Positions 52,792-63,533 are shown, counted from the stretch's first letter. The stretch: 64,000 nucleotides of DNA from Chelatococcus albus (GCF_030067675.1 NZ_JASJEV010000011.1:49467-113466), one strand, 5' to 3'. A program made the numbers and translations. Notes: generated from the sequence alone by a model not told the origin.

Positions 52792-55313
52792 TGGCTGATG
52801 CCGTCCTGGCTGCCCCCGCCGCTCAGATTCTGCGAGATGTTGATCTCGCCGAGAGTGCGCAGCTCCAGGCGCAGCATCACCGTCGTGTCGCGATCCTTGG
52901 TGCCGGTGGCGGCGTCCTTGTAGCTCGACGAATAGGTGATGCCGAAGACGGTGCATTCGTCCTGGTAGAGGACGCCGAGCGACAGGCCGGCCACCGACCA
53001 AGGCGTGGACCGCGCGCCCGTCGGATTCGTCAGGCGATCCTGGAGATAGCGATCGAGGTCGAACAGCACGGAGCCGTTGAGCGACCAGTTCGGTGTCAGC
53101 CTGAGGCCGGCGCTCGTATAGAGTCCCTCCCTCCGGCGGTCGATGCCGAGCTCCGGCTGCGCGTCGTAGCGCGCGTAAATGGCGGAGGTGGTGACAGGCC
53201 CGAGGGTGACGTTCGTCTGCAGCTCGATGCGGCGCATGTTGAACGTGCGCTCGTCGAAACGGCCGCGTCCCGTGAAGGACAGGTTTGAATTGGGCGCGAC
53301 GTGCAGGCGCGCCACATAATCGGAGCGCGTTGTCTCGAGGCCCGAGTTGAGGCCGGTATTGGCGAGATCGCCCGCCGCGAAGGAGTTCCTGCCGGCGAGC
53401 TGATACGACTGTCCGAAGAGGAGATCGCTGTAGCCGCCGGTGTCGGTCGTGACGGCATATTTCACGCCGACATTGGCGCGCACGCCCCCCTCGACGCGGT
53501 CATAGCCCGAGAACTTGTTCCACTCGAACAGGTTCGTGTCGTCGAAGACGAGGCTCTGCGCGTCCTCGTTCGGCAGGCGGCCGATGCGCGTCTCGGTCGG
53601 ACGCGCGATGAGCTGGGCAATCGGCTCGACGGTGTGCATGCCGAAGCCGTTGGTCGCCGCGATCAGCGGGTAGCGATACTCGACGCCGATGGTCGGCATG
53701 AAGCGGGCCGAGGTATCGGTATCGGGATCGATGAAATTGGCGATCTGCGCGTTCTGATAGCGCGTGGTGTTGATATCCTGGAAGAAGCCGTCAGCGCGCA
53801 ATCCCGCGAAGGGCATCCACACCTGGCCGAGCGGATCGATGAAGCTGCGGCGCCACGAGGCGCTGGCGCTGGCGCGCGTGTAGTTGCCGCCGATGCCCCG
53901 CACGAAGCAGCTGCTCGGGTTGAAGGTGTTGCAGGTGGGGTAGACGCCGCCGATGGTGGCGACGTTCGTGCCGAGGCCCTGATACTGCGCGGCGTCTCGC
54001 GACAGGCTCGTGACGTTGACGTCGACCTGAAGCTCGCCGCCGATGCTGCCGGGCGTCTGGATGCGCTTGTTGTAGTCGAGCGTCGGATGGACGATCGGCT
54101 GCTGCTTCTGCCAGTCCTGGTAGGACAGGGTACGGATGTAGTAGCCGCGAAGGTCGAAGAAGGCTGTCTCGCTCTGCCCGGTGAGGTAGACCGTCGAGGT
54201 CGACTCGCGGAAGTAGGTGCTCGAAAGGCTCTCGCTCCTGATCTTGTAGTTCTGCAGGAACCACTTGTCGGACAGGAAGGCGACGTCCCAACCCCAATTC
54301 CACTGGGGATTGATGGCGAAGCGGCCCGTCGTCTCGATCGAGCCGCGGAAATCCTTGTTCTGCGCGCCGTAGGGCGGCGCCAGGAAGGCGTTCTTGTCCT
54401 GCTGGAAGATGCCGGCCGCGCGGATGTTGTAGGAGCCGTTCATCAGGCGGTGGCGCCATTCCACCTCGCCGAGGAAGCCTTGGCGCGACAGGCCCATCGG
54501 CGTGAAGGTGAGATCGTAGTTCGGCGCGATGTTCCAGAAGATCGGCACGCCCACGCCGACGCCGAGGGCCTTGGAATAGCGGAAACGCGGAGCCAGGACG
54601 CCGGTCTTCCGCTTGACCGTCGGATCCGGCATCGAGAAATAGGGCATGTACGCGACGGGAAGGCCCCAGAATTCGAGCGTCGCATCCTCGTAGTAGATCA
54701 TCCGCTCGTTGTTGTCGTGGATGATCCGGGCTGCCTTCACCTGCCACAACGGCGGGCGTCCGGGGTCCTTCTTGCAGGACTCGCAGGCTGTATAGGTGCC
54801 CTTGTCGAACACCGTCGTTTCGCCGGAGGTACGTTCCGCCCGCGGCGCGGAGAAGCGGGTCGTCACCGGAAAGCCGTCGGCGACCGTCGACTGCTGCACA
54901 CGCAGCGATTCGATGAAGCCGTCCTTGAAGTCGTCGGTCAGCTCGAAGCGGTCGCCGGTCGCGACCGTGCCGTCCTTCTCGGTGAGACGGGCGTTGCCCT
55001 CCGCGAAGACGCGCTTGCTGTTGCGGTCGTACGTGACCTTGTCGGCCTCGAGCGTGCGGCCCTGGTAGTAGAGATGCACGTCGCCGACGGCGGAAACCGT
55101 ATTCTTGTCAGTGTTGTAGACGATCTCCCTCGCCTCGACGAGGAGCTTGTCGTCCTTGTTGCCCTGAGCCTGGGCGGCGAGCCGCTCGCTGACGGTCTGA
55201 GCACTCGCCGGCAGCGGCACCACCAGGGTGGCGAGCGCCGTGGCGAAAGCGAGCCGCGCGACCGTGCCGAGACCGAAAGCCATACCCCTACCCAGGTCAT
55301 TGCCCGCGCCCAT
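52788..55313 (-). CDS. lptD: LPS-assembly protein LptD
   Basis: This is an 841-aa outer-membrane protein that inserts LPS into the outer leaflet. The signal peptide ends PASAQ near residue 39. An OstA/LptA-like beta-jellyroll follows (about 55-160, with [18 protein letters not shown]), then a large beta-barrel. Cys residues occur in CESCKKD and later in YPTCNTF, CFVRG and DECTVFG, available for disulfides. AGGAGG precedes the ATG at 55313, and the gene overlaps lptG by TGATG and pdxA by GTGA. surA, often found between lptD and pdxA, is absent. Confidence 0.95.
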   Translation of the reverse strand: MGAGNDLGRGMAFGLGTVARLAFATALATLVVPLPASAQTVSERLAAQAQGNKDDKLLVEAREIVYNTDKNTVSAVGDVHLYYQGRTLEADKVTYDRNSKRVFAEGNARLTEKDGTVATGDRFELTDDFKDGFIESLRVQQSTVADGFPVTTRFSAPRAERTSGETTVFDKGTYTACESCKKDPGRPPLWQVKAARIIHDNNERMIYYEDATLEFWGLPVAYMPYFSMPDPTVKRKTGVLAPRFRYSKALGVGVGVPIFWNIAPNYDLTFTPMGLSRQGFLGEVEWRHRLMNGSYNIRAAGIFQQDKNAFLAPPYGAQNKDFRGSIETTGRFAINPQWNWGWDVAFLSDKWFLQNYKIRSESLSSTYFRESTSTVYLTGQSETAFFDLRGYYIRTLSYQDWQKQQPIVHPTLDYNKRIQTPGSIGGELQVDVNVTSLSRDAAQYQGLGTNVATIGGVYPTCNTFNPSSCFVRGIGGNYTRASASASWRRSFIDPLGQVWMPFAGLRADGFFQDINTTRYQNAQIANFIDPDTDTSARFMPTIGVEYRYPLIAATNGFGMHTVEPIAQLIARPTETRIGRLPNEDAQSLVFDDTNLFEWNKFSGYDRVEGGVRANVGVKYAVTTDTGGYSDLLFGQSYQLAGRNSFAAGDLANTGLNSGLETTRSDYVARLHVAPNSNLSFTGRGRFDERTFNMRRIELQTNVTLGPVTTSAIYARYDAQPELGIDRRREGLYTSAGLRLTPNWSLNGSVLFDLDRYLQDRLTNPTGARSTPWSVAGLSLGVLYQDECTVFGITYSSSYKDAATGTKDRDTTVMLRLELRTLGEINISQNLSGGGSQDGISQ

Positions 55314-56401
55314 CAGCCGTCCTCCTGATGGAGGAGTGCGAGCGCACCGAGCAAACTTCCAACGACCGCCGGGAACCAGGCGGCGACGACGGGGCCAACC
55401 AGTCCCGACGCGCCGAGGTCCTCCATGAGTTCGGTCGCGACATAAAGCATGAAGCCCGCCGCGACGCCACCGAGAACCATCCGCGCTACACCACCAAATC
55501 GGAAGAATCTTAATGAAACGGACGCGGCCACGAGCACCATCGCGACGAAAAGCAGAGGCCGCGCAAGGAGTACATCGCGGTGCAGGCGATAGGCCGTGGC
55601 GTCGAGCCCGGCGCGCTCGGTGCGCTCGATGACCGTCGACAGTTGCCAGAAGGGCACGGTCTCCGGCGGGGTGAAGGATTGCCTCACCTGCGCCGGGTCC
55701 AGCGTGGTGGCGAGGAGGTAGGCGCCGTAGTTCTGGGGTTCCTCGCCGACGGACAGGACGCGCGCGTCCTGGAACTCCCAGTATCCGTCGTGGAGCCGTG
55801 CCAGGGGGGCCTCGATTCGTTCGCGGAATGCGCCGCCGGGCTCGTAGACGAAGGCGGTGACGCGTGCCAGCGCGCCGGCGGCGTCGATGGCCGACTCGGC
55901 GCGGATGATCGCCTGGCCGTCGACGCTGCGCTGGCGGATCCACAGGTCCTTGCCGGAGGAAGCCTTGCTGCTCTTGGCGAAGATGCGCGCCTCGATGCTC
56001 GTGGCGTGCTGCTTCAGCAGGGCGGCCAGCGGATTGTAGGCGGTGACCGATACGACGCCGATGGCGAGCGCGACGAAGAAGGCCGGTTGCAGGAACTGCC
56101 AGACAGAGACGCCGGCCGCGCGGGCCACGACCAGTTCCAGCTTGCGGCTCAGGGTGAGAAGCGTCGCCATCGAGCCGAAGAGGACGGCGAAGGGCAGCAC
56201 CTGTTCGGCGACCGTCGGCGTCCGCAGCAGGGCGAGCGTCGCCATGAGGCGGGCGGACGCGCCTTCGGCATCGCCGGCCCGCCGCATCAATTCGACGAAG
56301 TCGAGGGTATAGACGAGCACGAAGACCGTGCCGAAGACGGCGAGGATCATGCGCAGGAAGCGCGCCGAGAAATAGCGGCCGAGGGTTGCGCCGATGAGCA
56401 T
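55313..56401 (-). CDS. lptG: LPS export ABC transporter permease LptG
   Basis: This is a 362-aa inner-membrane subunit of LptB2FG, which extracts LPS from the membrane. Helices at about residues 15-35, 65-95 and 100-120 flank a periplasmic beta-jellyroll (about 135-265), with three more helices at the C-terminus: the LptF/LptG plan. [16 protein letters not shown] at the N-terminus is characteristic. It overlaps both lptF and lptD by TGATG junctions. Confidence 0.94.
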   Translation of the reverse strand: MLIGATLGRYFSARFLRMILAVFGTVFVLVYTLDFVELMRRAGDAEGASARLMATLALLRTPTVAEQVLPFAVLFGSMATLLTLSRKLELVVARAAGVSVWQFLQPAFFVALAIGVVSVTAYNPLAALLKQHATSIEARIFAKSSKASSGKDLWIRQRSVDGQAIIRAESAIDAAGALARVTAFVYEPGGAFRERIEAPLARLHDGYWEFQDARVLSVGEEPQNYGAYLLATTLDPAQVRQSFTPPETVPFWQLSTVIERTERAGLDATAYRLHRDVLLARPLLFVAMVLVAASVSLRFFRFGGVARMVLGGVAAGFMLYVATELMEDLGASGLVGPVVAAWFPAVVGSLLGALALLHQEDG

Positions 56402-57561
56402 CAGGCCCCCCGCGGCATGGGCAGGAGGGGACCGACGCGCATGGCCAGCCATCGGCTGACCCGCCCGACGAGCGCCTTCACGCGGGGCCCCTGGAATATG
56501 ACGAAGAGCGAAGCGAGCGCGGCGCCGAGCGGCGCGCCATAGACGAGCAGCACCGCCGGGGGCGACTTCACGAGGGCGCTCGAGCCGGCAAAGCCCAGTA
56601 CGCGCACGCCCACGACTGCGGCCACGGCCGCCGCGATCGCCGTTCCCCGGCCCTGGCGGGTCGTGCGGGCCTCGCCCAGCGCCGCGAAGGCAATCAGCAT
56701 GAAGGCGACGGTATAGAGTGGCGCCGAGAAGCGGTCGTGCAGTTCGGCGCGGAAGCGCCCCTCCTGCGACTGGTAGTAAGGCTCGTTCGGATCGGGCGCG
56801 AGCAGGGCCCAGGTGGAGCGCTCGCGCGGCTTGTAGACGATGATGCCGCTGTCCTGGCTGAAGGCGGAAAGGTCGATGGCGTAGCGGTCGAACACGACGA
56901 TGCTGGAATCACGGCTGTTGGGCACCTGGCGCTGCACCGAGCCCTTCTCCAGCACGAGGTAGCTGTTGCCGTCGACCTCCGTCGTCTGGCCGCGCTCGGC
57001 GATGTAGACGATCGTCTTGTCCTGTTCGCGCCGGTCCTGCATGAAGATGCCGAGGAGGGCGTTGCCGGCCCGCTCCCGGTAGTGAAAGGTGATGCCCGTA
57101 TCGAGCGTCGTGAACTGGCCTTCCTTGACGATGTTGGCGACAAAGTCGGCGCGGATCTTCGTGACGAGGTCGCGCAGTCCCTGGAAGCTCGCCGGCATGA
57201 GGTAGATGGTCATCGTGCCCACGAGGATCGCCGCCACCGCCGTGAGCACGACGAAGGGCCGCAGCAGGCGCGCCGGCGGCACGCCGGCGGCGCTCATGAC
57301 GATGAGTTCGGAATCGCCGTTGAGCTTGTTGAGAGCATAGACCGTGGCGATGAAGAGCGCGACGGGAGCGATGATTGTGACCAGCGCCGGCAGCGACAGG
57401 GCGGTCACGAGCAGGAACATGCCGAGCGTCTGGCCCTTGCCGGTCAGCAGGTCGAGCTCTCTCAGGATCGTCGTGATCCAGATGACGAGCGTGAGCGCCG
57501 CGAGGCAGGCGACGAAGGCCACCGCCGCGTTGCGCAGAATGTATCGCTCGATGAGACCCAT
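56401..57561 (-). CDS. lptF: LPS export ABC transporter permease LptF
   Basis: This is a 386-aa partner of LptG with the same topology: N-terminal helices ([20 protein letters not shown]), a periplasmic jellyroll around residues 135-270, and C-terminal helices. It heads the lptFGD-pdxA-rsmA operon, and its promoter lies in the 252-nt gap shared with the divergent pepA. The ribosome site is weak. Confidence 0.94.
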   Translation of the reverse strand: MGLIERYILRNAAVAFVACLAALTLVIWITTILRELDLLTGKGQTLGMFLLVTALSLPALVTIIAPVALFIATVYALNKLNGDSELIVMSAAGVPPARLLRPFVVLTAVAAILVGTMTIYLMPASFQGLRDLVTKIRADFVANIVKEGQFTTLDTGITFHYRERAGNALLGIFMQDRREQDKTIVYIAERGQTTEVDGNSYLVLEKGSVQRQVPNSRDSSIVVFDRYAIDLSAFSQDSGIIVYKPRERSTWALLAPDPNEPYYQSQEGRFRAELHDRFSAPLYTVAFMLIAFAALGEARTTRQGRGTAIAAAVAAVVGVRVLGFAGSSALVKSPPAVLLVYGAPLGAALASLFVIFQGPRVKALVGRVSRWLAMRVGPLLPMPRGA

Positions 57562-57813
57562 TGCGCTGTCGTTTTTCGTTCCCGGCGTGCCTTGAGACGG
57601 GGAGCTAAACGCTCCGCGCCCGTCCTGCAAGGCCCGCGAACGCGGGTAGCGCAATCCCTGATCCGCGAGGAGGGCGCTTTCGTGGCGGCGCCCGGCGCTT
57701 TGCCCTTACTCCGCCATCGGCCGTGCTATATCTCGCGACGAGACGGGAGCCCGGATTCGCCCTCGATCATGACTGCGCCCGCGCCCCTCGGCATTCTTGC
57801 AAGGAAGGTTCTC

Positions 57814-59313
57814 ATGGCCGATCGCGTCAAGGTCGAGTTCAAGCCCCTCGAGCGTCCTGCCGGGGGCGACGTCGTTGTCTTCGTCGGTGAAGACCTCGCG
57901 CCGTCCGCCGACGTGAAGCGACTCGTCGGCGACGAGGCCTGTGCCACGATCATCCGCGCCGCGGCTGCGGAGCGCTTCAAGGGCAAGGCGCAGAAGGCGC
58001 TGGTCATTCCCGCGCCGCAGGGGCTCGAGGCCGATCGCCTGATCGTTGCCGGGGTCGGCGCGGGCGACGAGCGCGCCAAGCTCGATTGGGTCGCGCTCGG
58101 CGGCCTCGTCATGGGCAAGCTGTCGCCGGAAGCGACCGCCCATGTCCTTCTCGATTTGCCCGGCGAACCGGCCGTGACCGCGGATGCCGCGGCCGACACC
58201 GCGCTGGGCCTGCAGCTGCGCGCCTACCGTTTCGACAAGTACAAGACGAAGAAGAAGGACGACGAGAACGGTGCGCTTCCGGCGAAGGTCACGCTGCACG
58301 TGGCTGACCCGGCCGCGGCGAGGAAGGCCGCGAAGGCGCGGGAGGCCGTGGCGGCCGGGGTCAATCTCGCCCGCGATCTCGTCAACGAGCCGCCGAACGT
58401 CCTTTATCCGGAGGAATTCGCCGACCGGGCTGCAGCCCTCTCCAAGCTCGGCGTCGAAGTCGAGATCCTCGACGAGAAGCAGCTGAAGAAGCTCGGCATG
58501 CGCGCGCTCCTCGGCGTTGGCCAGGGCTCCTCCCGCGAGAGCCGCGTTGCCGTCATGCAGTGGCACGGCGGCAAGGACGACGAGAAGCCTGTCGCTTTCG
58601 TCGGCAAGGGCGTCTGCTTCGACACCGGCGGCATCTCCATCAAGCCGGCGCAGGGCATGGAGGACATGAAGGGCGACATGGCGGGTGCCGCCTGCGTCGT
58701 CGGCCTCATGCACGCGCTCGCCGCGCGCAAGGCCAAGGTCAACGCCGTCGGTGTGATCGGCCTCGTGGAGAACATGCCGGACGGCAAGGCGCAGCGCCCG
58801 GGCGACATCGTCACCTCGATGTCGGGCCAGACCATCGAGATCATCAATACCGATGCCGAGGGGCGCCTCGTGCTGGCGGACGTGCTCTGGTACACCCAGG
58901 AGCGCTTCAAGCCGGCCTTCATGGTGAACCTCGCGACGCTCACCGGCGCCATTCTCGTGGCGCTCGCCAGCGAGCACGCGGGCCTCTTCTCCAACGACGA
59001 TGCGCTGGCGGAGCGCCTGGCGGCCGCCGGCAAGGCGACGGGCGAGAAGGTGTGGCGCATGCCGCTCGGGCCTGAGTACGACAAGCTGATCGACTCGAAG
59101 GTCGCCGACATGAAGAACTCGGCCGGCCGCAACGCCGGTTCGATCACCGCCGCGCAGTTCCTGCAGCGCTTCGTCAACGGTGTTCCGTGGGCGCATCTCG
59201 ACATCGCCGGCACCGGCATGGCCTCGCCCCAGACCGAGACCAACAAGAGCTGGGGCGCAGGCTGGGGTGTGCGCCTGCTCGACCGCCTCGTGAGGGATCA
59301 CTACGAAGGTTGA
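57814..59313 (+). CDS. pepA: Leucyl aminopeptidase
   Basis: This is a 499-aa M17 metallo-aminopeptidase. The signature [12 protein letters not shown] and the active-site region [17 protein letters not shown] are intact, so two metals and the catalytic Lys should be present. The N-terminal macro-like domain (residues 1-170) is typical for hexameric PepA, which also binds DNA in some bacteria. AAGGAAGG precedes the ATG at 57814. It is divergent from lptF and 3 nt from the crotonase gene. Confidence 0.96.
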   Translation: MADRVKVEFKPLERPAGGDVVVFVGEDLAPSADVKRLVGDEACATIIRAAAAERFKGKAQKALVIPAPQGLEADRLIVAGVGAGDERAKLDWVALGGLVMGKLSPEATAHVLLDLPGEPAVTADAAADTALGLQLRAYRFDKYKTKKKDDENGALPAKVTLHVADPAAARKAAKAREAVAAGVNLARDLVNEPPNVLYPEEFADRAAALSKLGVEVEILDEKQLKKLGMRALLGVGQGSSRESRVAVMQWHGGKDDEKPVAFVGKGVCFDTGGISIKPAQGMEDMKGDMAGAACVVGLMHALAARKAKVNAVGVIGLVENMPDGKAQRPGDIVTSMSGQTIEIINTDAEGRLVLADVLWYTQERFKPAFMVNLATLTGAILVALASEHAGLFSNDDALAERLAAAGKATGEKVWRMPLGPEYDKLIDSKVADMKNSAGRNAGSITAAQFLQRFVNGVPWAHLDIAGTGMASPQTETNKSWGAGWGVRLLDRLVRDHYEG

Positions 59314-59316
59314 GCC

Positions 59317-60117
59317 ATGACCGTCACCGTCGAGAAGCAAGGCGCCGTCACGACGGTGATCCACGCGCGCCACGAGGCACGCAACGCAGTCGATCCGGCG
59401 AGCGCCGAAGCGCTCGCCAAGGCCTTCCTGGCCTTCGAGCAGGATCCCGGAGCCTCGGTCGCCGTCCTGTGGGGGGCGGGTGGCGTGTTCTGTTCCGGCT
59501 GGGACCTGAAGCACGCGGCCGCCCTCATGGGCCAGGAGCGGCCGCTCGCGGCGCTCGATTTCCCTCCTGCCGGGGAAGCTGTTCCCCACGGCCCGATGGG
59601 CCCGACGCGGCTCGAACTGTCAAAACCGGTGATCGCCGCGATCGCGGGTCCCGCGGTCGCCGGCGGCATGGAGATCGCCCTCTGGTGCGACCTGCGCGTC
59701 ATGGAGGAGGACGCCTATTTCGGCGTCTACAACCGGCGCTGGGGCATCCCGCTGATCGATGGCGGCACCGTGCGCCTGCCGCGCCTCGTCGGCGAGGGCA
59801 GGGCGCTCGACATCATCCTCACCGGCCGCAAGGTCACGGCCGACGAGGCGGCCCGCATCGGCCTGTGCGACCGGGTGGTTCCCAGGGGCGAGGCGCGCGC
59901 CGCGGAAGAGGCGCTGGCGCAGGAGATCGCCCTCTTCCCGCAAGGTGCCGTGCGCGCCGACCGACGGGCGGTCCGCCTCCAGCACGGACGCCCGGTGATG
60001 GAGGCGATGCGCCTCGAATGGCAGAACGCCGCCGGTCTCATCGAGAGCGAGGGGGCGCGCGGCGCGGCGCGCTTCGCCGCGGGAGAGGGGCGGCATGGAA
60101 ACGGCGCCGACGCCTGA
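59317..60117 (+). CDS. Crotonase-superfamily protein (enoyl-CoA hydratase-like)
   Basis: This is a 266-aa crotonase-fold protein. The oxyanion-hole segments GGVFCSGWDLK and IAGPAVAGGMEIALWCDLRV are clear. The segment where hydratases usually carry a catalytic Glu reads YFGVYNRRWGIPLIDGG, without that Glu, so the canonical hydration mechanism is unlikely. Many proteins annotated as enoyl-CoA hydratases share this variant and have no proven reaction. It is sandwiched between pepA and holC in one likely transcript. Confidence 0.9.
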   Translation: MTVTVEKQGAVTTVIHARHEARNAVDPASAEALAKAFLAFEQDPGASVAVLWGAGGVFCSGWDLKHAAALMGQERPLAALDFPPAGEAVPHGPMGPTRLELSKPVIAAIAGPAVAGGMEIALWCDLRVMEEDAYFGVYNRRWGIPLIDGGTVRLPRLVGEGRALDIILTGRKVTADEAARIGLCDRVVPRGEARAAEEALAQEIALFPQGAVRADRRAVRLQHGRPVMEAMRLEWQNAAGLIESEGARGAARFAAGEGRHGNGADA

Positions 60118-60129
60118 CGAAGCCGAGCG

Positions 60130-60582
60130 ATGACCGACGTCCTCTTCTATCACCTGCAGCGCCAGCCGCTCGAGGCCGTGCTGCCGACGCTCGTGGAGAA
60201 GAGCCTCGAACGTGGGTGGCGCGCCGTCATCGAGGTCCCGGCTCAGGAGCGGCTTGCCGCGCTCGACGATCACCTGTGGACCTACAGCGATGCGGCCTTC
60301 CTGCCGCACGGTACGGATCGCGATCCGGACGCCGCCGAGCAGCCGGTGGTGTTGACCACGGGCGCCGGCAATCCGAACGGTGCCGCCATTCGCTTCCTCG
60401 TCGACGGCGCCGGCGTCCCGGACGACGCGGCTGCCTACGAGCGTCTCGTCGTGCTGTTCAACGGCAATGACGAGGAGGCGCTGGCGCGGGCCCGCGACGA
60501 GTGGCGCAAGACCAAGGTTGCCGGCCATGCCGCGACCTATTGGCAGCAGGATGAGAACGGCCGCTGGCAGAAGAAGGCATGA
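60130..60582 (+). CDS. holC: DNA polymerase III subunit chi
   Basis: This is a 150-aa chi subunit linking the clamp loader to SSB. The sequence begins VLFYHLQRQPLEAVLPTLVEKSLERG in family style (quoted in part) and continues with LDDHLWTYSDAAFLPHG and LVVLFNGNDEEALARARDEW. The alphaproteobacterial form is about 150 aa. It follows pepA and the crotonase gene, the usual pepA-holC neighbourhood. Confidence 0.94.
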   Translation: MTDVLFYHLQRQPLEAVLPTLVEKSLERGWRAVIEVPAQERLAALDDHLWTYSDAAFLPHGTDRDPDAAEQPVVLTTGAGNPNGAAIRFLVDGAGVPDDAAAYERLVVLFNGNDEEALARARDEWRKTKVAGHAATYWQQDENGRWQKKA

Positions 60583-60766
60583 GCGGTCTTGAAGATGGTG
60601 CCGGGAGCTGACATGTCCCTGGAGCATGATGCCGGAGAGCGGCAGCCACCTCTTGAAGGGCATCATGCGCAAGCGGTTGGGGTCGATCAACTTCCCTGCG
60701 ATCGGGCGGTCCCGCCTGGTTGCGGATTGATCGCGCGGGGCGTCGCGCCGAACTGCGGAGGCGGGC

Positions 60767-62320
60767 ATGAAGGGAACAGTCGCCTCGTCCCTGGCATTCG
60801 TGCTGTGTCTCGGTCTTGCAGCCCCGGCCGCGGCACAGCGCGGGGAGCCCGACGGTGGGGCGGAGCAGCAGACGGCGCAAGCAGGCCGCCCTGAACGGCG
60901 TGAGCCTGCCGCCAACGACCTGCAGCGCCTGCCGGCCCCGGTCACGGCAAAGCACGTGCTCGAGGCCGGCGGCCGCATCCTGCGCTATGCCGCGACAGCT
61001 GGAAGCCTCACCCTGCGGGAAGCCGAGGGGCGCCCGCTCGCCGAGATCGCCTATGTCGCCTACGTTCTTGACGAGGCTGATCCGTTGAAGCGGCCCATCA
61101 CCTTTGTCCTCAACGGCGGCCCGGGGGCCTCGTCCGCCTTCCTCAATCTCGGCGCCATGGGGCCGAAACGACTCGCCTTCGGCAACCAGGGCGACGGCCC
61201 CTCGACCCCTCCGGTGCTTGTCGACAATGCCGAGACCTGGCTCGACTTCACCGATCTCGTCTTCATCGATCCGGTCGGCACCGGCTACAGCCGCTTCCTG
61301 CAGGCGGGCGAGGACGTGCGTCGGCGAATGTGGTCGGTCGAGGGCGACATCCACGCGCTCGCGCGTTTCGTCTCGCAGTACCTGGCGGAGGCCGGCCGCA
61401 TGACCTCGCCGAAGGTGCTCGTCGGCGAGAGCTACGGCGGCTTCCGCGTGCCGAAGATGGCGCAGGAACTGCAGACCGGTCACGGTGTCGGCGTCTCCGG
61501 CCTCGTGCTGATCTCGCCCGTCCTCGATTTCGCGCTGCGCGTGGACAGCTCCGTCCTGCCGCTCGCCTCCGCCGCGCGGCTCCCGGCGCTCGCGGCTGCG
61601 GCCATGGAGGCACGCGGGCAGGGGCCCGTGACGCGCGAGAGGCTCGCCGAGGTGGAACGCTACGCCACCGGGGAGTACATCGCCGACTATCTCAGAGGCC
61701 CGCGCGACAAGGCCGCGGTGGCACGCATGGTCGACCGCGTCACCGCCTTCTCGGGCCTCGATCGCGGCGTGGTGGAACGCCTCGCCGGGCGGATCGACAC
61801 GGGCACCTTCGTGCGCGAGCTCCACCGCGACAAGGAGCGCGTCGCGAGCCTCTATGACGGGGCGGTGACCGGCTTCAATCCCAATCCGACCGCGGCGCGC
61901 TCCAGTTTCGACGACCCGCTGCTCGACGCCAACGTGGCACCCCTGACAAGTGCCATGGTCGATTACCTCGCCCGCACCCTCAACTACCGGGTCGATGCAC
62001 GCTACTACGTTCTCAACCGTGAGGTGAGCGGCCGGTGGAACTGGGGCGGCGGGCGTTCGCAACCGGAGGCGATCGGCGACCTGCGCGCCGCCATGGCGCT
62101 CGACCCGAAGCTGCGCGCCGTGGTAGCGCACGGCTATACCGATATCGTCACGCCGTACCTCGAGTCGAAGCTCGTCCTCGACCAGCTTCCCGCCTTCGGC
62201 GATGAAGGCCGCATCCGCCTCGAGGTCTTTCCGGGTGGCCACATGTTCTATACGCGCGATGCGTCACGCGCCGGCCTGCGCGACAGCGTGCGCCCGCTCT
62301 ATCCCACCCATGCGGACTGA
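60767..62320 (+). CDS. Secreted serine carboxypeptidase-like peptidase (S10 family)
   Basis: This is a 517-aa S10-family protein with a signal peptide ending PAAAQ near residue 23, so it is periplasmic or secreted. Substrate-binding NGGPGASS is near residue 121, the nucleophile in VGESYGGFR, the catalytic Asp in AHGYTDIVTPY, and the catalytic His in FPGGHMFY. All triad elements are present, so it should be an active carboxypeptidase, a class that favours acidic conditions. It is followed after 23 nt by a lipoprotein gene. Confidence 0.92.
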   Translation: MKGTVASSLAFVLCLGLAAPAAAQRGEPDGGAEQQTAQAGRPERREPAANDLQRLPAPVTAKHVLEAGGRILRYAATAGSLTLREAEGRPLAEIAYVAYVLDEADPLKRPITFVLNGGPGASSAFLNLGAMGPKRLAFGNQGDGPSTPPVLVDNAETWLDFTDLVFIDPVGTGYSRFLQAGEDVRRRMWSVEGDIHALARFVSQYLAEAGRMTSPKVLVGESYGGFRVPKMAQELQTGHGVGVSGLVLISPVLDFALRVDSSVLPLASAARLPALAAAAMEARGQGPVTRERLAEVERYATGEYIADYLRGPRDKAAVARMVDRVTAFSGLDRGVVERLAGRIDTGTFVRELHRDKERVASLYDGAVTGFNPNPTAARSSFDDPLLDANVAPLTSAMVDYLARTLNYRVDARYYVLNREVSGRWNWGGGRSQPEAIGDLRAAMALDPKLRAVVAHGYTDIVTPYLESKLVLDQLPAFGDEGRIRLEVFPGGHMFYTRDASRAGLRDSVRPLYPTHAD

Positions 62321-62343
62321 ACCGCGTCGTCACGAGAGGACCA

Positions 62344-62721
62344 ATGACCAGGATCACGATCGCCGCAGCCCTCGCTTCCGCCCTGCTGACCGCCGCTTGC
62401 AGTGTCGACGTGGGCGGCACGGCCTTCGTCAATGACAAGTCGGCCACGGTCCACGCGGGCACGAGCGTGCCGGTGCTCGGCCCCGACGGCCGCTGCACGG
62501 CCGATGCGAGCCTCAACCCGACGAGCGGGCGCGCTCCCGCACAGGCCGTGGTGCTCGGCATCGGCGAATGCGATCTCGTGCGCATCAAGGGCCAGCCGGT
62601 CGACGTGCTCATCGGCGAAAGCGGCAAGGGCCAGCGCGAAGTGCAGGTGCTCTACCAGGAGCCGACCGGCAAGAAGCTCTACCTCTTCACCGACAACCGC
62701 CTGACCCGCATCGTCGAGTGA
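62344..62721 (+). CDS. Small hypothetical lipoprotein
   Basis: I do not recognise a family. The protein has 125 aa with a lipobox LTAAC (Cys near residue 19), so it should be lipid-anchored. Two further Cys (GRCTAD and GECDLV) could form a disulfide in a small beta-rich domain. GAGAGGA precedes the ATG. It lies directly after the S10 peptidase and may be cotranscribed with it. Confidence 0.82.
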   Translation: MTRITIAAALASALLTAACSVDVGGTAFVNDKSATVHAGTSVPVLGPDGRCTADASLNPTSGRAPAQAVVLGIGECDLVRIKGQPVDVLIGESGKGQREVQVLYQEPTGKKLYLFTDNRLTRIVE

Positions 62722-62726
62722 GGCTG

Positions 62727-62751
62727 CGGGGCGGGCGGGTGCACCGCCCCG
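62727..62751. terminator. Stem-loop between convergent genes
   Basis: CGGGGCGG (62727-62734) pairs with CCGCCCCG (62744-62751) around a 9-nt loop, 5 nt after the lipoprotein stop and ahead of the convergent GYD gene. Confidence 0.55.
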
Positions 62752-62802
62752 GTGGAGGCGGCGATCGCCTTCGTCGGCAGGCGAGCTTGCGTCCTCGGCC
62801 CG

Positions 62803-63102
62803 TCAGGCCGGTGGCAGCTCGGCTAGCATCTTCCTGTATTCCTGCTCGCTGAAGGTCTTCATCGTCGTGGTCCGCACGTTGCCACGCGAGGCGAGGGCGA
62901 GGACGAACTTCGCCACCGCCTCGTCGTTCGGCGCCGTCATGTGGACGAGGACGTCATAGGGGCCCATGCACAGGTCCAGTTTGTCGAGCGTGAGGCCGAG
63001 GCTCTTGGCGAGCTCGCGTCCCGCGTCGATGCGCTTGCCGCCGTCGCGGATGGTGCGGATGCCCTGATCAGTGAAATTGATGAGCATGCAATAGGTTGGC
63101 AT
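62803..63102 (-). CDS. GYD-domain protein
   Basis: This is a 99-aa ferredoxin-fold protein of the GYD family. The sequence YCMLINFTDQGIRTI at the start and MGPYDVLVHMTAPNDEAVAKF in the middle (the GYD motif appears as GPYD) are characteristic. Function is unknown. GGGAGG lies 7 nt before the ATG at 63102; an upstream ATG adds an unrelated extension. It is divergent from groESL. Confidence 0.88.
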   Translation of the reverse strand: MPTYCMLINFTDQGIRTIRDGGKRIDAGRELAKSLGLTLDKLDLCMGPYDVLVHMTAPNDEAVAKFVLALASRGNVRTTTMKTFSEQEYRKMLAELPPA

Positions 63103-63368
63103 CGCCAGCCTCCCTCGCGGATCGTTGCGCGCCCCCCACCCCGGGTCTGACGCAGCCTGCGCATCGCAAGGATGCGCCGCCATGGTCCCGCCCGCGGGCG
63201 GCATCCTACGCCCGTCCGCGGGGCGCGGCGACGGGCTCGCCTCGGTCATGCGGATGAATTGCGTTTCGAGAGGCTGTCGATGCGCGAAGGAAGCCAGCCC
63301 GGGCGCTGTCTCGTGAATGCGCCCTCCCGGTCATGGGACATCGCGATTAACTCAATTCCGTCAGCGTG

Positions 63369-63395
63369 TTGGCACTCTCATGTCGGGAGTGCCAA
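63369..63395. promoter_or_regulatory. CIRCE element (HrcA operator)
   Basis: TTGGCACTC (63369-63377) and GAGTGCCAA (63387-63395) are separated by exactly 9 nt, the CIRCE architecture with one base pair changed from the common TTAGCACTC/GAGTGCTAA. It lies about 140 nt before groES. HrcA should bind here and repress groESL without stress. Confidence 0.92.
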
Positions 63396-63412
63396 AATTT
63401 TCGGGACGGGCT

Positions 63413-63440
63413 CTTGAAGGCCATTTTCCGGCCCCCTATC
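63413..63440 (+). promoter_or_regulatory. Sigma-32 (RpoH)-type heat-shock promoter
   Basis: CTTGAA (63413-63418) is followed after 13-14 nt by CCCCCTAT (63432-63439), matching the RpoH consensus CTTGAA/CCCCAT-T. It lies 18 nt downstream of CIRCE and about 90 nt before groES. Confidence 0.75.
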
Positions 63441-63533
63441 TCGTCCCCCGCGAACCGGCGGGCTGCGCTCCGTGGAGGGGGCCCGTGGGCTCGCGATCCT
63501 CATGACGAGATCTGCCAATAGAGGAGGTCCGCA

